Assembly: GCF_042654525.1 (NCBI RefSeq)
Contig: NZ_JBHSGP010000004.1
Coordinates: 344,141 to 408,140 of the forward strand
DNA length: 64,000 nt
Reading direction: 5' to 3'
From: Geojedonia litorea
Lineage (GTDB): Bacteria > Bacteroidota > Bacteroidia > Flavobacteriales > Flavobacteriaceae
A program made the translations under genes and the position numbers. The first letter of the stretch is position 1. Each line of letters begins with the position of its first letter. The notes beneath the pieces were generated by a model, which saw nothing but the letters and a program-made list of their open reading frames with translations, did no database searches and was not told where the DNA came from. Positions 30,476 through 39,414 of this stretch are shown here, in pieces.

Positions 30476-31948
30476 ATGACAGCACATCAAAATAAGATTC
30501 TAGGTGAAGGGTTAACCTATGATGACGTCCTATTAGTTCCAGCATTTTCAGAAGTCTTACCACGCGAAGTAAATATTCAGGCAAAATTTACAAGAAACAT
30601 TACCATTAACGTTCCTATTGTATCCGCTGCAATGGATACCGTAACCGAAAGTAAAATGGCAATCGCCATGGCTCGCGAAGGTGGTATTGGCGTACTTCAT
30701 AAAAACATGACCATTGAGCAGCAAGCTGATAAAGTGAGACGTGTAAAACGTGCCGAAAGTGGAATGATTATCGATCCTGTGACCTTGCCTTTGACTGCTA
30801 AAGTAAAGGATGCCAAGCATAATATGAGAGAGCATAGCATAGGAGGAATTCCAATCGTGGATGATCAAGGAATTTTGAAAGGGATTGTAACCAACAGAGA
30901 TTTGCGATTTGAGCATGAAAATGAACGGCCAATTGTTGAGGTCATGACCAAAGACAATCTTATAACAGCTCCAGTTGGAACTTCGTTACATGATGCTGAA
31001 TCTATCTTACAACAAAATAAAATTGAAAAACTACTTATCGTTGATGACAACTATAAACTGGCAGGTTTAATTACCTTCAGAGATATTACAAAACTTACAC
31101 AAAAGCCTATTGCTAATAAAGATGTTTACGGTCGTTTACGAGTTGCCGCTGCTATTGGTGTGACTCCAGACGCTGTTGACCGCGCTCAGGCATTAGTAAA
31201 ATCTGGCGTTGATGCCGTAGTTATAGATACCGCCCATGGTCATACTAAAGGGGTAGTGAATGTTTTGAAAGCTATTAAAGCCAAATTCCCAGATTTAGAT
31301 GTTATTGTAGGAAATATTGCCACTGGCGAAGCAGCTAAATATTTAGTAGAAGCAGGTGCCGATGCGGTAAAAGTTGGTATTGGCCCAGGATCCATCTGTA
31401 CAACACGTGTGGTTGCAGGTGTTGGATTTCCACAATTTTCTGCGGTATTAGAGGTTGCAGCGGCCATAAAAGGTTCTGGAGTTCCTGTAATTGCCGATGG
31501 TGGGATACGATATACAGGCGATATTCCTAAAGCTATTGCAGCCGGAGCAGATACAGTAATGTTAGGTTCGTTGCTTGCAGGTACGAAAGAAAGTCCTGGT
31601 GAAACCATCATTTATGAAGGACGTAAGTTTAAGTCCTATCGTGGAATGGGTTCAGTAGAAGCTATGAAACAAGGAAGTAAGGATCGTTATTTTCAGGATG
31701 TTGAGGATGATATTAAAAAGCTAGTGCCTGAAGGTATTGTAGGTCGAGTTCCTTATAAAGGCGATTTATTTGAAAGCATTCACCAGTTTGTTGGCGGTTT
31801 GCGTGCAGGTATGGGCTATTGTGGCGCTAAAGATATTGAAACCTTAAAAGAGTCGGGACGCTTTATAAAAATCACCGCTTCAGGAATTAATGAAAGCCAT
31901 CCACACGATGTAACCATCACTAAAGAAGCACCCAATTATTCGAGATAA
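30476..31948 (+). CDS. guaB: IMP dehydrogenase
   Basis: A 490-residue enzyme oxidising IMP to XMP with NAD, the committed step of GMP synthesis. ATG 30476 (MTAHQNKILGEGLTYDDVLL) is chosen over codons from 30440, which lie inside the promoter. Landmarks: VPIVSAAMDTVTESKMAIAMAREGGIGVLHKNM, two CBS domains at about 95-205 (MIIDPVTLPLTAKVKDAKHNMREHSIGGIPIVDD and VMTKDNLITAPVGTSLHDAESILQ), IDTAHGHTKGV, GIGPGSICTTRVVAGVGFPQ with the catalytic Cys, and the flap EGRKFKSYRGMGSVEAM. Confidence 0.96.
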   Translation: MTAHQNKILGEGLTYDDVLLVPAFSEVLPREVNIQAKFTRNITINVPIVSAAMDTVTESKMAIAMAREGGIGVLHKNMTIEQQADKVRRVKRAESGMIIDPVTLPLTAKVKDAKHNMREHSIGGIPIVDDQGILKGIVTNRDLRFEHENERPIVEVMTKDNLITAPVGTSLHDAESILQQNKIEKLLIVDDNYKLAGLITFRDITKLTQKPIANKDVYGRLRVAAAIGVTPDAVDRAQALVKSGVDAVVIDTAHGHTKGVVNVLKAIKAKFPDLDVIVGNIATGEAAKYLVEAGADAVKVGIGPGSICTTRVVAGVGFPQFSAVLEVAAAIKGSGVPVIADGGIRYTGDIPKAIAAGADTVMLGSLLAGTKESPGETIIYEGRKFKSYRGMGSVEAMKQGSKDRYFQDVEDDIKKLVPEGIVGRVPYKGDLFESIHQFVGGLRAGMGYCGAKDIETLKESGRFIKITASGINESHPHDVTITKEAPNYSR

Positions 31949-31973
31949 ACACGTAGTTGAATTCTAATAGTAA

Positions 31974-32005
31974 GAAAGCCGAACTTAAGCGTTCGGTTTT
32001 TTTTA
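31974..32005 (+). terminator. Terminator after guaB
   Basis: CCGAAC and GTTCGG pair around a short loop (31979-31996), followed by a run of eight T. Confidence 0.82.
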
Positions 32006-32109
32006 TGGGTTAGAATTATAAAAGTTGAATTTTCCATAGGGTAAAGCGTTTTCATGTTGTCTTATATATAGAAATAAGAAAAATTAAATTACTAATTAAA
32101 ACAGACCGT

Positions 32110-32550
32110 ATGAAAACGATTAAATTTTTTATAATAGTCTTTGTAGCGAGCATATTTACTACTGTAAATGCACAAGAAGAGGGTAAATCTATAGAGAAGG
32201 AAACTAAAATGTCCTATTATGAACAACGGGCTTTAGAAGATGCAAAATTTGAACAAGAATTCAAGTCTGAAAATAAAAAGGATGAAGAGCGATTCTGGAA
32301 GGATCAGAAATCTTATGAAGACAAGTTAAAGAAGCGAGACCGTAAAGCTTATAAAGCGTACATGAAAGGTAAGCGAGATGCCTATGCCGAACATTACAAT
32401 CACTGTGACCATTCTTGTTATCATAGTGATCATTATTACCATCATGCCTCATTCTACTACCATAGATATTATTATGAACCTTACCCGAGAAGAACTACAA
32501 TGCGTACCAACATTAGAGTAGGTGTGCCAAGTGTACGTATTGGGTTCTAG
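32110..32550 (+). CDS. Secreted His/Tyr-rich hypothetical protein
   Basis: A 146-residue protein with a signal peptide ending near TTVNAQ. Residues about 22-95 are highly charged and helical (ALEDAKFEQEFKSENKKDEERFWKDQ, SYEDKLKKRDRKAYKAYMKGKRD), probably coiled coil. Then comes a stretch dense in histidine and tyrosine with two cysteines: HYNHCDHSCYHSDHYYHH, followed by ASFYYHRYYYEPYPRR. It ends IRVGVPSVRIGF. The His/Cys cluster suggests binding of transition metals such as zinc, copper or nickel. No family is recognised, and it is flanked by terminators on both sides, so it is its own unit. Confidence 0.65.
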   Translation: MKTIKFFIIVFVASIFTTVNAQEEGKSIEKETKMSYYEQRALEDAKFEQEFKSENKKDEERFWKDQKSYEDKLKKRDRKAYKAYMKGKRDAYAEHYNHCDHSCYHSDHYYHHASFYYHRYYYEPYPRRTTMRTNIRVGVPSVRIGF

Positions 32551-32571
32551 TTAGTACTTCATGCTAAGGGT

Positions 32572-32618
32572 CAAAAACCGTTCGTTTCATTAAATGAAAG
32601 TGAGCGGTTTTTAGTTTT
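32572..32618. terminator. Bidirectional terminator
   Basis: AAAACCG...TTTCAT and ATGAAAG...CGGTTTT form a long imperfect stem with A and T tracts on both sides. It separates the His-rich gene from the convergent PAP2 gene. Confidence 0.75.
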
Positions 32619-32624
32619 TAACAT

Positions 32625-33218
32625 CTAAAATTCATATTTCAGACTTAAAATATAAGTATCATTTCCATTGGAATAAAAACCTACTTGAACAGGCTGCTTT
32701 TCATAGGGTGTTGTAAAAAGATAGGTGCTTCCTATTCCAACAGCAGCGCCCGCTAAAACATCCCAGATATCATGCCAACCATCTGGTCCTTCCATTCGGC
32801 TTACGCCAACAATGGCAGCTCCTAAATAAGCCCATTTGCCGTACTTCCAGCCATAGCGACGTTGAATAAATGAAGCTCCAGAAAAGGCCGAAGTTGTGTG
32901 TCCAGAAGGAAAGGCATCAAACAAATTTCGGTCTTCGGGTCGCTCTTTTCTAATGATGCGTTTTAAAGAATGTGTGACCACCAAACTTGTGGCGTAAGAA
33001 AGGGCGAATTGCTTACTGCCTTTGTAGTCTTTTTTAAATAGCGTGGTTAAACCAGCAGCAAGGGGAATTGCAATTTGCAACACATCGCCGGTATCTTCCA
33101 AAACGAACTCCCATTTTTCGTGTTTGCTTAAAATTCCATCTTCTGTTTGACCATAACAACTGCAAATAGGTACTATCATTAATAGCGCTAAAGTTTGCAA
33201 AAGTTTTGGAGAAACCAT
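32625..33218 (-). CDS. PAP2 superfamily phosphatase
   Basis: A 197-residue exported or membrane-anchored phosphatase of the PAP2 (vanadium haloperoxidase-like) fold. The three phosphatase motifs are visible: motif I KRIIRKERPED (KX6RP), motif II FPSGHTTSAF (PSGH) and motif III SRMEGPDGWHDIWDVLAGAAVG (SRxxxxxHxxxDxxxG). An N-terminal signal-like stretch is followed by helices. It would dephosphorylate lipid phosphates such as undecaprenyl pyrophosphate or phosphatidic acid in the periplasm. The C-terminus ends in a short amphipathic strand (VGFYSNGNDTYILSLKYEF), as in the outer-membrane members. Confidence 0.88.
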   Translation of the reverse strand: MVSPKLLQTLALLMIVPICSCYGQTEDGILSKHEKWEFVLEDTGDVLQIAIPLAAGLTTLFKKDYKGSKQFALSYATSLVVTHSLKRIIRKERPEDRNLFDAFPSGHTTSAFSGASFIQRRYGWKYGKWAYLGAAIVGVSRMEGPDGWHDIWDVLAGAAVGIGSTYLFTTPYEKQPVQVGFYSNGNDTYILSLKYEF

Positions 33219-33287
33219 TGAGGGCGAGTTGTTGTTAGATAACTTTATAACTCTACAGCAGTAAAAATTATTGTTTTAAACTCAAGA

Positions 33288-33524
33288 TTAGGATTCAAAA
33301 ACTTGACCACGATGAGGCTTAAGTGCATCTCTAATAGGCCTCATATCAGCTTCAGAAACAACCATGTAAGCAATGGCATGAAGATCTGAAATGGCTTCAA
33401 TACCAGTTAGGAAAGTGTTCACTTTTTTAATTGTAATATAATCTTTTAGATGAACTTCATGATGCTCGGCAGTCTTTAAGGCGTCAGGCCCACGAAAGTC
33501 CCATATCAATTTTAATTTACGCAT
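33288..33524 (-). CDS. Small soluble protein of unknown function
   Basis: A 78-residue protein, started at ATG 33524 (MRKLKLIWDFRGPDALKTAEHHEVHLKDYI). The ORF extends to 33551, but the upstream gene ends at 33517, so the later ATG (8-bp overlap) is preferred. The fold looks like a small alpha/beta dimer with a ferredoxin-like core (KLIWDFRG..HHEVHLKDY..HAIAYMVVSE..MRPIRDALKPHRGQVFE), typical of DUF1330/EthD-like or 'monooxygenase' small proteins. No substrate can be named. It is translationally coupled to the SRPBCC gene upstream. Confidence 0.6.
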   Translation of the reverse strand: MRKLKLIWDFRGPDALKTAEHHEVHLKDYITIKKVNTFLTGIEAISDLHAIAYMVVSEADMRPIRDALKPHRGQVFES

Positions 33525-33972
33525 GAGAAACAGAGACGCCTTTTTCAGCAAAGTTTTTAAAATCCTTCATATAAAGTAAGGATTGTTTTTTAAAAGCACT
33601 AGGCATTAAAACAGTCATTAGACGCATGGTAAAACTCAAAGGTATAAACTCGCTTTTGGATATCCATTTAGTGTGGCCTTCAGGAGTTTCTTCAAAAAAG
33701 TTTTCTTGTATGCTTTGAATCCCTTTGGCATCATAAGTGCCATGGAATTCATGCGGCAGTTTTCTATGGGTTACTGTTTCTATCAGCTCCATTTCACGTT
33801 TACCCATTTGATAAATTAGCTTCATTTTAGCACCGTACTCACCTGGATTACCTGATAAATGTTCGGTTGAAATCAATCCTCTTTGCCAATGCTTCATATT
33901 GTCGGGATTGTCAAACTTCAATATGAAATCCTTCATGGGTACTTTCACGATAATCTCAAGGGTATAATTCAT
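33517..33972 (-). CDS. SRPBCC family protein
   Basis: A 151-residue protein with the polyketide-cyclase/START-like fold: YTLEIIVKVPMKDFILKFDNPDNMKHWQRGLISTEHLSG, then GAKMKLIYQMGKREMELIETVTHRKLPHEFHGTYDAKGIQSIQENFFEETPEGHTKWISKSEF and a C-terminal helix KKQSLLYMKDFKNFAEKG. These proteins hold hydrophobic ligands; no catalytic site is evident. It overlaps the next small gene by 8 bp and probably works with it. Divergent from the ppiC-like gene with 220 bp between. Confidence 0.82.
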   Translation of the reverse strand: MNYTLEIIVKVPMKDFILKFDNPDNMKHWQRGLISTEHLSGNPGEYGAKMKLIYQMGKREMELIETVTHRKLPHEFHGTYDAKGIQSIQENFFEETPEGHTKWISKSEFIPLSFTMRLMTVLMPSAFKKQSLLYMKDFKNFAEKGVSVSHA

Positions 33973-34106
33973 TAGTTACGACTTTAATAGGGTATAAAGG
34001 TAATTAGTTTTTAAATACATTCAATTCATTGGGCTCAAAATTAGCCAACAGTTCTTAATGTAAAGTATACTAAAGTATAGGTATTCTCGTTTCGTAAAAA
34101 AGCATC

Positions 34107-34136
34107 TTGTTTAATGTTTGAATTGTGTTATTTTTG
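34107..34136 (+). promoter_or_regulatory. Promoter of the PPIase operon
   Basis: TTG at 34107-34109, a 19-base spacer, and TATTTTTG at 34129-34136 fit the Bacteroidota consensus. It falls inside the upstream open frame that starts at 34118, so it supports the ATG at 34193 as the true start. Confidence 0.75.
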
Positions 34137-34192
34137 CAGTTACCACAATCATTAGTAAGTTATTTTTCGACCCTCAAAAAATTAGAATAAAT

Positions 34193-36142
34193 ATGAAATT
34201 CAAATCTGTTTCTATGCTGTTGTTAGGCTGTTGTTGCCTGTTGAGTTTTGCTCAAAACAAAAGCGAAGATGACATTCTTTTTACGGTTGCAGATGAGCCT
34301 GTAATGGCTTCGGAATTTATTAGGGTATACAGTAAGAATTTAGATTTGGTAAAAGATGAATCTCAAAAAGATGTGGATGCTTATTTAGATCTTTTTGTGA
34401 ATTATCAACTTAAAGTTAAAGAAGCCAAGCGCCTGGGTTTAGATAAAGATCCTAATTATTTACGAGAGTTTGATAATTACAGAAAACAATTGACTAAAAA
34501 TTTCATATCTGAAAGCAAGGTGACCGAAGCCTTGGTAAAAGAAGCTTTTGAACGATCACAGCAAGAAGTTAAAGCGTCTCATATACTTATCATGATAGAA
34601 CCTAGTGAACAGGATACGGTAGAAGTTTACAATAGACTGCTCAACCTACGTGAACGTGTGCTGAATGAAGGTTTTGATAAAGTGCAAAGCGATGTACATA
34701 ATGGAAGTACAGTTTTTGCTGAAGATTTAGGGTATTTTTCTGCATTTAAAATGGTTTATGAGTTTGAAAATGCGGCCTATACAACCGAGGTGGGAGAGGT
34801 TTCTTTGCCATTTAGAACGCAATTCGGATATCATATCGTCAAAGTTTTTGATAAACGACCTTCAAGAGGTGAAGTAACCGTTCAGCATATTATGGTCTCT
34901 AATCGTCAAACCGATAGTAGTCTGATTCCAGAAGAACGCATAGGTGAGATTTATAAAAAGGTTGAACAAGGCGAGAATTTTGAATCTTTGGCAAGACAGT
35001 TTTCTGATGATAAAAGTACGGCAAGCAAGGGCGGTTTATTAGCACCATTTAAAGGTGGTCAATTATCGTCTCAAGAGTTTGAGGATCAGGCATTCAAGCT
35101 TAATGATGCAGGAGAAGTATCTCCACCTTTTAGAACAGATTACGGATGGCATATTGTTAAGCTTATTCAAAAACTAGCACTCGAATCTTTTGAGGAGGCT
35201 AGAGGTGAACTCGAGGTAAAAGTGAAACGTGATTCGCGATCGAGCTTAATCAATTCAGCTTTAGTTGAATCCTTAAAGTCCAAGTACACCGTAACCATCA
35301 ATGATGAAGTTGTTTCTTATTTTGAAACCCTTATAAATGAGGATTTTTTTAGAAATAGTTGGAAGCTACCAGACTATTTGGTTGCTAATAACAAGGTGTT
35401 AGCGATTGATGACACCCAGTATCTATATTCAGATTTTGGTAATTATCTTGTTGGCGCACAAAGACGTTATTTTGATAAGCCAATGGCTGCTAAAACGTTT
35501 GTTAGTAAGGAATTAAACACGTTTGTGGAAAGCATGGTTATGAACTATCATGAAGATCATTTAGAAGAGGAAAGTCCAGAATTTGCTCACGTACTTCAAG
35601 AATATAGAGACGGATTATTGCTTTTTGATTTAATGGAACAGAAGGTATGGAATGCTGCCATTCAGGATTCACTTGGGTTAAGGTCTTATTTTGAAGCAAA
35701 TAAGAATAACTATATTTGGAATGATAGAGTTGAAGCTACAATTATTTCTGGAGCCAAAAGGAAGACAATTGCAGAAGCAAAAACCTTATTAGATAAAGGA
35801 ATTAATGCAACTGATATAAAAAAAATGCTTAATACAAATAATGAGCAAAACCTTATGATAACTCAAGGCACATTAGAGCTAGATAATCCTTCATTACCCA
35901 CGAATTTGGAAATTAAAAAGGGTGTCTCAAAAATCTATAATTACAATGATGCTTTTCATGTTATTAATGTGATTGATGTTCTGCCAAGTACAACCAAGTC
36001 ATTTGAGCAGGCAAAAGGAATGGTAATCAATGATTTTCAAAATAAGATTGAAAAAGACTGGATAGCAACTCTGAAACAACAATTTAAAGTAAGTATTAAT
36101 CAAGAGGTTTTAGCCAAAGTAAAATCTCAAATCCTTAAATAA
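34193..36142 (+). CDS. Periplasmic parvulin-type peptidyl-prolyl isomerase
   Basis: A 649-residue exported folding factor with a signal MKFKSVSMLLLGCCCLLSF and cleavage near FAQN. Residues about 25-115 form a SurA/PpiD-like N-terminal helical chaperone region (DEPVMASEFIRVYSKNL, YLDLFVNYQLKVKEAKRLGL). Two parvulin domains follow: EVKASHILIMIEP...FGYHIVKVFDKRP and EVTVQHIMVSNRQ...YGWHIVKLI, each with the FGYH/YGWH motif. The C-terminal half is a long helical region of unclear function. It should chaperone outer-membrane proteins. It is the first of three adjacent isomerase-type genes. Confidence 0.9.
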   Translation: MKFKSVSMLLLGCCCLLSFAQNKSEDDILFTVADEPVMASEFIRVYSKNLDLVKDESQKDVDAYLDLFVNYQLKVKEAKRLGLDKDPNYLREFDNYRKQLTKNFISESKVTEALVKEAFERSQQEVKASHILIMIEPSEQDTVEVYNRLLNLRERVLNEGFDKVQSDVHNGSTVFAEDLGYFSAFKMVYEFENAAYTTEVGEVSLPFRTQFGYHIVKVFDKRPSRGEVTVQHIMVSNRQTDSSLIPEERIGEIYKKVEQGENFESLARQFSDDKSTASKGGLLAPFKGGQLSSQEFEDQAFKLNDAGEVSPPFRTDYGWHIVKLIQKLALESFEEARGELEVKVKRDSRSSLINSALVESLKSKYTVTINDEVVSYFETLINEDFFRNSWKLPDYLVANNKVLAIDDTQYLYSDFGNYLVGAQRRYFDKPMAAKTFVSKELNTFVESMVMNYHEDHLEEESPEFAHVLQEYRDGLLLFDLMEQKVWNAAIQDSLGLRSYFEANKNNYIWNDRVEATIISGAKRKTIAEAKTLLDKGINATDIKKMLNTNNEQNLMITQGTLELDNPSLPTNLEIKKGVSKIYNYNDAFHVINVIDVLPSTTKSFEQAKGMVINDFQNKIEKDWIATLKQQFKVSINQEVLAKVKSQILK

Positions 36143-36997
36143 TTGACGCATAAACACTATTTTATATTAGCATTAAGTATTTGCATCAGTTCATGCGTTT
36201 ATTTTAAGGAAACTGATGACAGGGTTCCTGTAGCAAGGGTAAACGATTCGTACATCTACGAAGAAGATATTAGAGATCTTATTGCTGAAGGTACACCGGC
36301 TGAAGATAGCGCACTCATAGTCAACAGTTTTATTAATCGTTGGGCAACTCAACGATTATTGATGGAAGGCGCTATACTAAATCTTCCTGAAGAAAAACAA
36401 AAGGATTTCAATAAACTTGTGACCCAATACAAAAATGATTTATTTACAAAGGCCTATTTAGATGCATTGGTCAACAAAAATCTAGATACTAGGGTAACTG
36501 AAGAACAGGCCAAGGAAGTTTATGAAGCCAATAGGGAAACCTTTAAACTCAATGAAGAACTTGTAAAGTTCAGATATATAAGTCTACCTCAAAACGCATT
36601 AAATATAGATGTTGTGGAGCGACGTTTTAAACGTTTTAATGAAGAAGATAAACGCTATTTGGATTCTATTGCCGTTCAGTTTAAAGCCTATTCGTTAAAC
36701 GATTCCATTTGGATAAAACTATCTCAAATCGCCAATAAGATTCCCGCTATAAACGCCGATAACAAAAAAGAACTGTTAAAAAAATCTAATTTTTTACAAC
36801 TCAAAGATTCATTAGGGCTATATTTGATGCAAATTAATGACGTATTATTTCAAAATGATTATGCCCCGTTGGAGTATGTAAAACCAACTATAGATCAAAT
36901 CGTTATTAATAAAAGAAAATTAGAGCTCATAAAGCAACTTGAAAAAGACATTACCAAAGATGCAATTAAAAACAATCAGTTTGAAATTTATAACTAG
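36143..36997 (+). CDS. PpiC/SurA-like lipoprotein chaperone
   Basis: A 284-residue predicted lipoprotein starting at an unusual TTG, which directly abuts the stop of the preceding gene. No earlier or later ATG gives the export signal, and the signal MTHKHYFILALSICISSC (Cys18) is convincing. Sequence: VARVNDSYIYEEDIRDLIAEGTPAEDSALIVNSFINRWATQRLLMEGAILNLPE, matching the SurA N-terminal domain, then a helical core with no complete parvulin active site. A role as a membrane-tethered chaperone is inferred. Its 3' end overlaps the next gene by 38 bp. Confidence 0.75.
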   Translation: MTHKHYFILALSICISSCVYFKETDDRVPVARVNDSYIYEEDIRDLIAEGTPAEDSALIVNSFINRWATQRLLMEGAILNLPEEKQKDFNKLVTQYKNDLFTKAYLDALVNKNLDTRVTEEQAKEVYEANRETFKLNEELVKFRYISLPQNALNIDVVERRFKRFNEEDKRYLDSIAVQFKAYSLNDSIWIKLSQIANKIPAINADNKKELLKKSNFLQLKDSLGLYLMQINDVLFQNDYAPLEYVKPTIDQIVINKRKLELIKQLEKDITKDAIKNNQFEIYN

Positions 36998-38411
36998 AAC
37001 AGCATGTTTTGCTGTACTTTTCACCCTATTAAGCAACCCTATTTTAGCTCAAGAAATTATTGAGGATGAGGAGGTTGTTAGTCAAAAAACAAAAAAAGAA
37101 GAACAACAAAACCCAGACCGTATTAAGATTGACGGTGTTGTGGCCGTAGTTGGTGACTATGTCGTGCTCGATTCTGACATCGATAAGGAATTTTTACAAT
37201 TACAACAGCGAGGTGTCTCTATCGCAGATATTTCACGTTGCGAATTATTTGGAAAGCTTTTAGAAGACAAGCTGTATGCACATCATGCCATTCAAGATAG
37301 TATAACGGTTAACGAACTGGAGATCAGATCTAATATTGAGCAGCAAATCAGCGCATTTTTAGAACAAAAAAACGGCTCCATGCAAGCGCTATTAGAACTT
37401 TATAACAAGGATAGTGAAGAGAGTTTTAGAGAAGAGCTTTTTGAGATTAATAAAAACATAAAGCTTGCTGGGGAGATGCAACGTAAAATTGTTGAAGAGA
37501 TTGAAGTAACGCCTGAAGAAGTAAGAGAATATTTTAATAGTATCCCTAAAGAAGAACGTCCGGTATTTGGTACTGAATTAAAAGTGGCTCAAATTGTAAT
37601 CATTCCAAAAGTTTCACAGGAAGAAAAGCAGAAAGCAATTACCAGGTTGAGAGAATTTAAGGCAGATGTCCAAGAGAATGGTGCTAGCTTTACAACTAAA
37701 GCGGTACTGTATTCAGATGATATTGCATCACGAAAAACGGGTGGATTGTATACCTTGAATAGAAAACGTCCTCAAATGGTGAAAGAATTTAGGGATGTAG
37801 CTTTTTCACTTCAAGAAGGAGAGATTTCAGAACCTTTTGAAACCGATTTTGGATATCATATTATCTTATTAGAAAAAATTAGAGGCCAAGAATATGATGT
37901 ACGTCATATCTTATTGCGCCCTAAAGTAACAGATGCAGCTGTTGCTGAAGCCAAAGAACGCATCAATAAAATTAGAGAACGTATTGTCTCGGGTGAAGTG
38001 ACTTTTGCTGAAGCTGCAAGAGCCACTAGTGATGAAAAAGAAACCAGACAAGATGGTGGACAATTAATCAACCCTTATACGCAGGATTACAATTTTGAAT
38101 TAACCAAAATGGATCCAGAATTGTATTCTCAAATTCAAAATTTAAAAGATGGTGAAGTGAGTTTGGTGTTGCAAGATGAAGATCGAATCAATCCAATTAA
38201 ATATAAGCTCTTAATGGTGACTGATAGGATCGATGAACACGAAGCCGATTTTTCTAGAGACTATTTGAAAATAAAAGGTTTGGCAGAACAAGATAAACAG
38301 TACAAGGCTATTGCTAAATGGCAAGAAGAGAAAATCTTGGATACCTATATTAAAATTAATGGTCAGTATCGCGATTGCGAGTTTAATAGTAATTGGCTAA
38401 AAAATCAGTAG
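36960..38411 (+). CDS. SurA-like peptidyl-prolyl isomerase
   Basis: A 483-residue exported isomerase, taking ATG 36960 (MQLKTISLKFITRTACFAVLFTLLSNPILAQ) in place of the TTG 21 bases earlier. After an acidic linker it has the SurA N-terminal chaperone domain (DGVVAVVGDYVVLDSDIDKEFLQLQQRGVSIADISRCELFGKLLEDKLYAHHAI), and two parvulin domains: ELKVAQIVIIPKV...FGYHIILLEKIRG and EYDVRHILLRPKV. It should fold beta-barrel proteins in the periplasm. The start lies inside the preceding lipoprotein gene, a 38-bp overlap that indicates translational coupling. Confidence 0.9.
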   Translation: MQLKTISLKFITRTACFAVLFTLLSNPILAQEIIEDEEVVSQKTKKEEQQNPDRIKIDGVVAVVGDYVVLDSDIDKEFLQLQQRGVSIADISRCELFGKLLEDKLYAHHAIQDSITVNELEIRSNIEQQISAFLEQKNGSMQALLELYNKDSEESFREELFEINKNIKLAGEMQRKIVEEIEVTPEEVREYFNSIPKEERPVFGTELKVAQIVIIPKVSQEEKQKAITRLREFKADVQENGASFTTKAVLYSDDIASRKTGGLYTLNRKRPQMVKEFRDVAFSLQEGEISEPFETDFGYHIILLEKIRGQEYDVRHILLRPKVTDAAVAEAKERINKIRERIVSGEVTFAEAARATSDEKETRQDGGQLINPYTQDYNFELTKMDPELYSQIQNLKDGEVSLVLQDEDRINPIKYKLLMVTDRIDEHEADFSRDYLKIKGLAEQDKQYKAIAKWQEEKILDTYIKINGQYRDCEFNSNWLKNQ

Positions 38412-38412
38412 G

Positions 38413-39366
38413 ATGTCTGACGTAGCAGCTGTAGAACAATTTGTAAAAAAATATAATGCACTTAAAACCGAAGTGGCTAAAGTCATAGTTGGTCAGGATG
38501 CAGTTGTAAATCAGATTCTCATCTCAATTTTTTCTGGTGGCCATGCCCTTTTAATTGGTGTGCCTGGTTTGGCAAAAACTTTAATGGTCAACACCATAGC
38601 ACAGGCTCTAGGTCTTGATTTTAAACGTATACAATTTACACCCGATTTAATGCCGAGTGATATTTTAGGGAGTGAAATTTTAGATGAAAACAGACATTTC
38701 AAATTTATTAAAGGCCCAGTGTTTGCTAATATTATTTTGGCCGATGAGATTAACCGTACACCTCCAAAAACACAGGCAGCCTTATTAGAAGCCATGCAAG
38801 AACGAGCCGTGACTGTGGCTGGGCATCACTACAAATTGAATTTGCCTTATTTTGTTTTAGCAACCCAAAACCCAATTGAACAAGAAGGAACCTATCCATT
38901 GCCAGAAGCACAATTGGATCGTTTCATGTTCGCTATTAATTTGGATTATCCTTCGTTTAAAGAAGAAGTAGAAGTCGTTAAAACTACAACTACCGATGTT
39001 CAAGCAACAGTAAATCCTTTGTTTACAGCTGAAGAAATAATTGCGTTTCAAAATTTGATTCGCAGAATTCCTGTGGCAGATAATGTTATAGAATATGCGG
39101 TAACCATGGTGGGGAAGACCAGACCTGATAGCCCTGCTGCTACTAATTTGGTGAAAGAATATGTAGATTGGGGTGCTGGTCCAAGAGCTTCTCAAAATTT
39201 AATTTTGGCAGCTAAAACTCATGCTGCAATTCATGGCAAATTTTCACCTGACATTGAAAATGTACAAGCTGTTGCTTCAGGGATATTGCGGCATAGAATC
39301 ATTAAAAACTACAAGGCAGAAGCTGAAGGAATTTCAGACGAACAAATTATAAAAAGTCTGTTTTAA
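38413..39366 (+). CDS. MoxR-family AAA+ ATPase
   Basis: A 317-residue cytoplasmic ATPase of the MoxR/RavA group. Walker A is GVPGLAKT (about residues 49-56), Walker B IILADEINRTPPKTQAALLEAMQERAVTV, sensor LATQNPIEQEGTYPLPEAQLDRFMF, and the C-terminal lid DWGAGPRASQNLILAAKTHAAI. MoxR proteins act as metal- or cofactor-insertion chaperones, usually beside genes for DUF58 and von Willebrand factor A proteins. Here that usual partner set is not downstream: the next gene is an acyltransferase. It begins 2 bp after surA, so it is expressed with the isomerase operon. Confidence 0.93.
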   Translation: MSDVAAVEQFVKKYNALKTEVAKVIVGQDAVVNQILISIFSGGHALLIGVPGLAKTLMVNTIAQALGLDFKRIQFTPDLMPSDILGSEILDENRHFKFIKGPVFANIILADEINRTPPKTQAALLEAMQERAVTVAGHHYKLNLPYFVLATQNPIEQEGTYPLPEAQLDRFMFAINLDYPSFKEEVEVVKTTTTDVQATVNPLFTAEEIIAFQNLIRRIPVADNVIEYAVTMVGKTRPDSPAATNLVKEYVDWGAGPRASQNLILAAKTHAAIHGKFSPDIENVQAVASGILRHRIIKNYKAEAEGISDEQIIKSLF

Positions 39367-39414
39367 GATTATAGTTACACCAAGCTTTCTGCTAGGAATC
39401 GAATACTAATTTGA

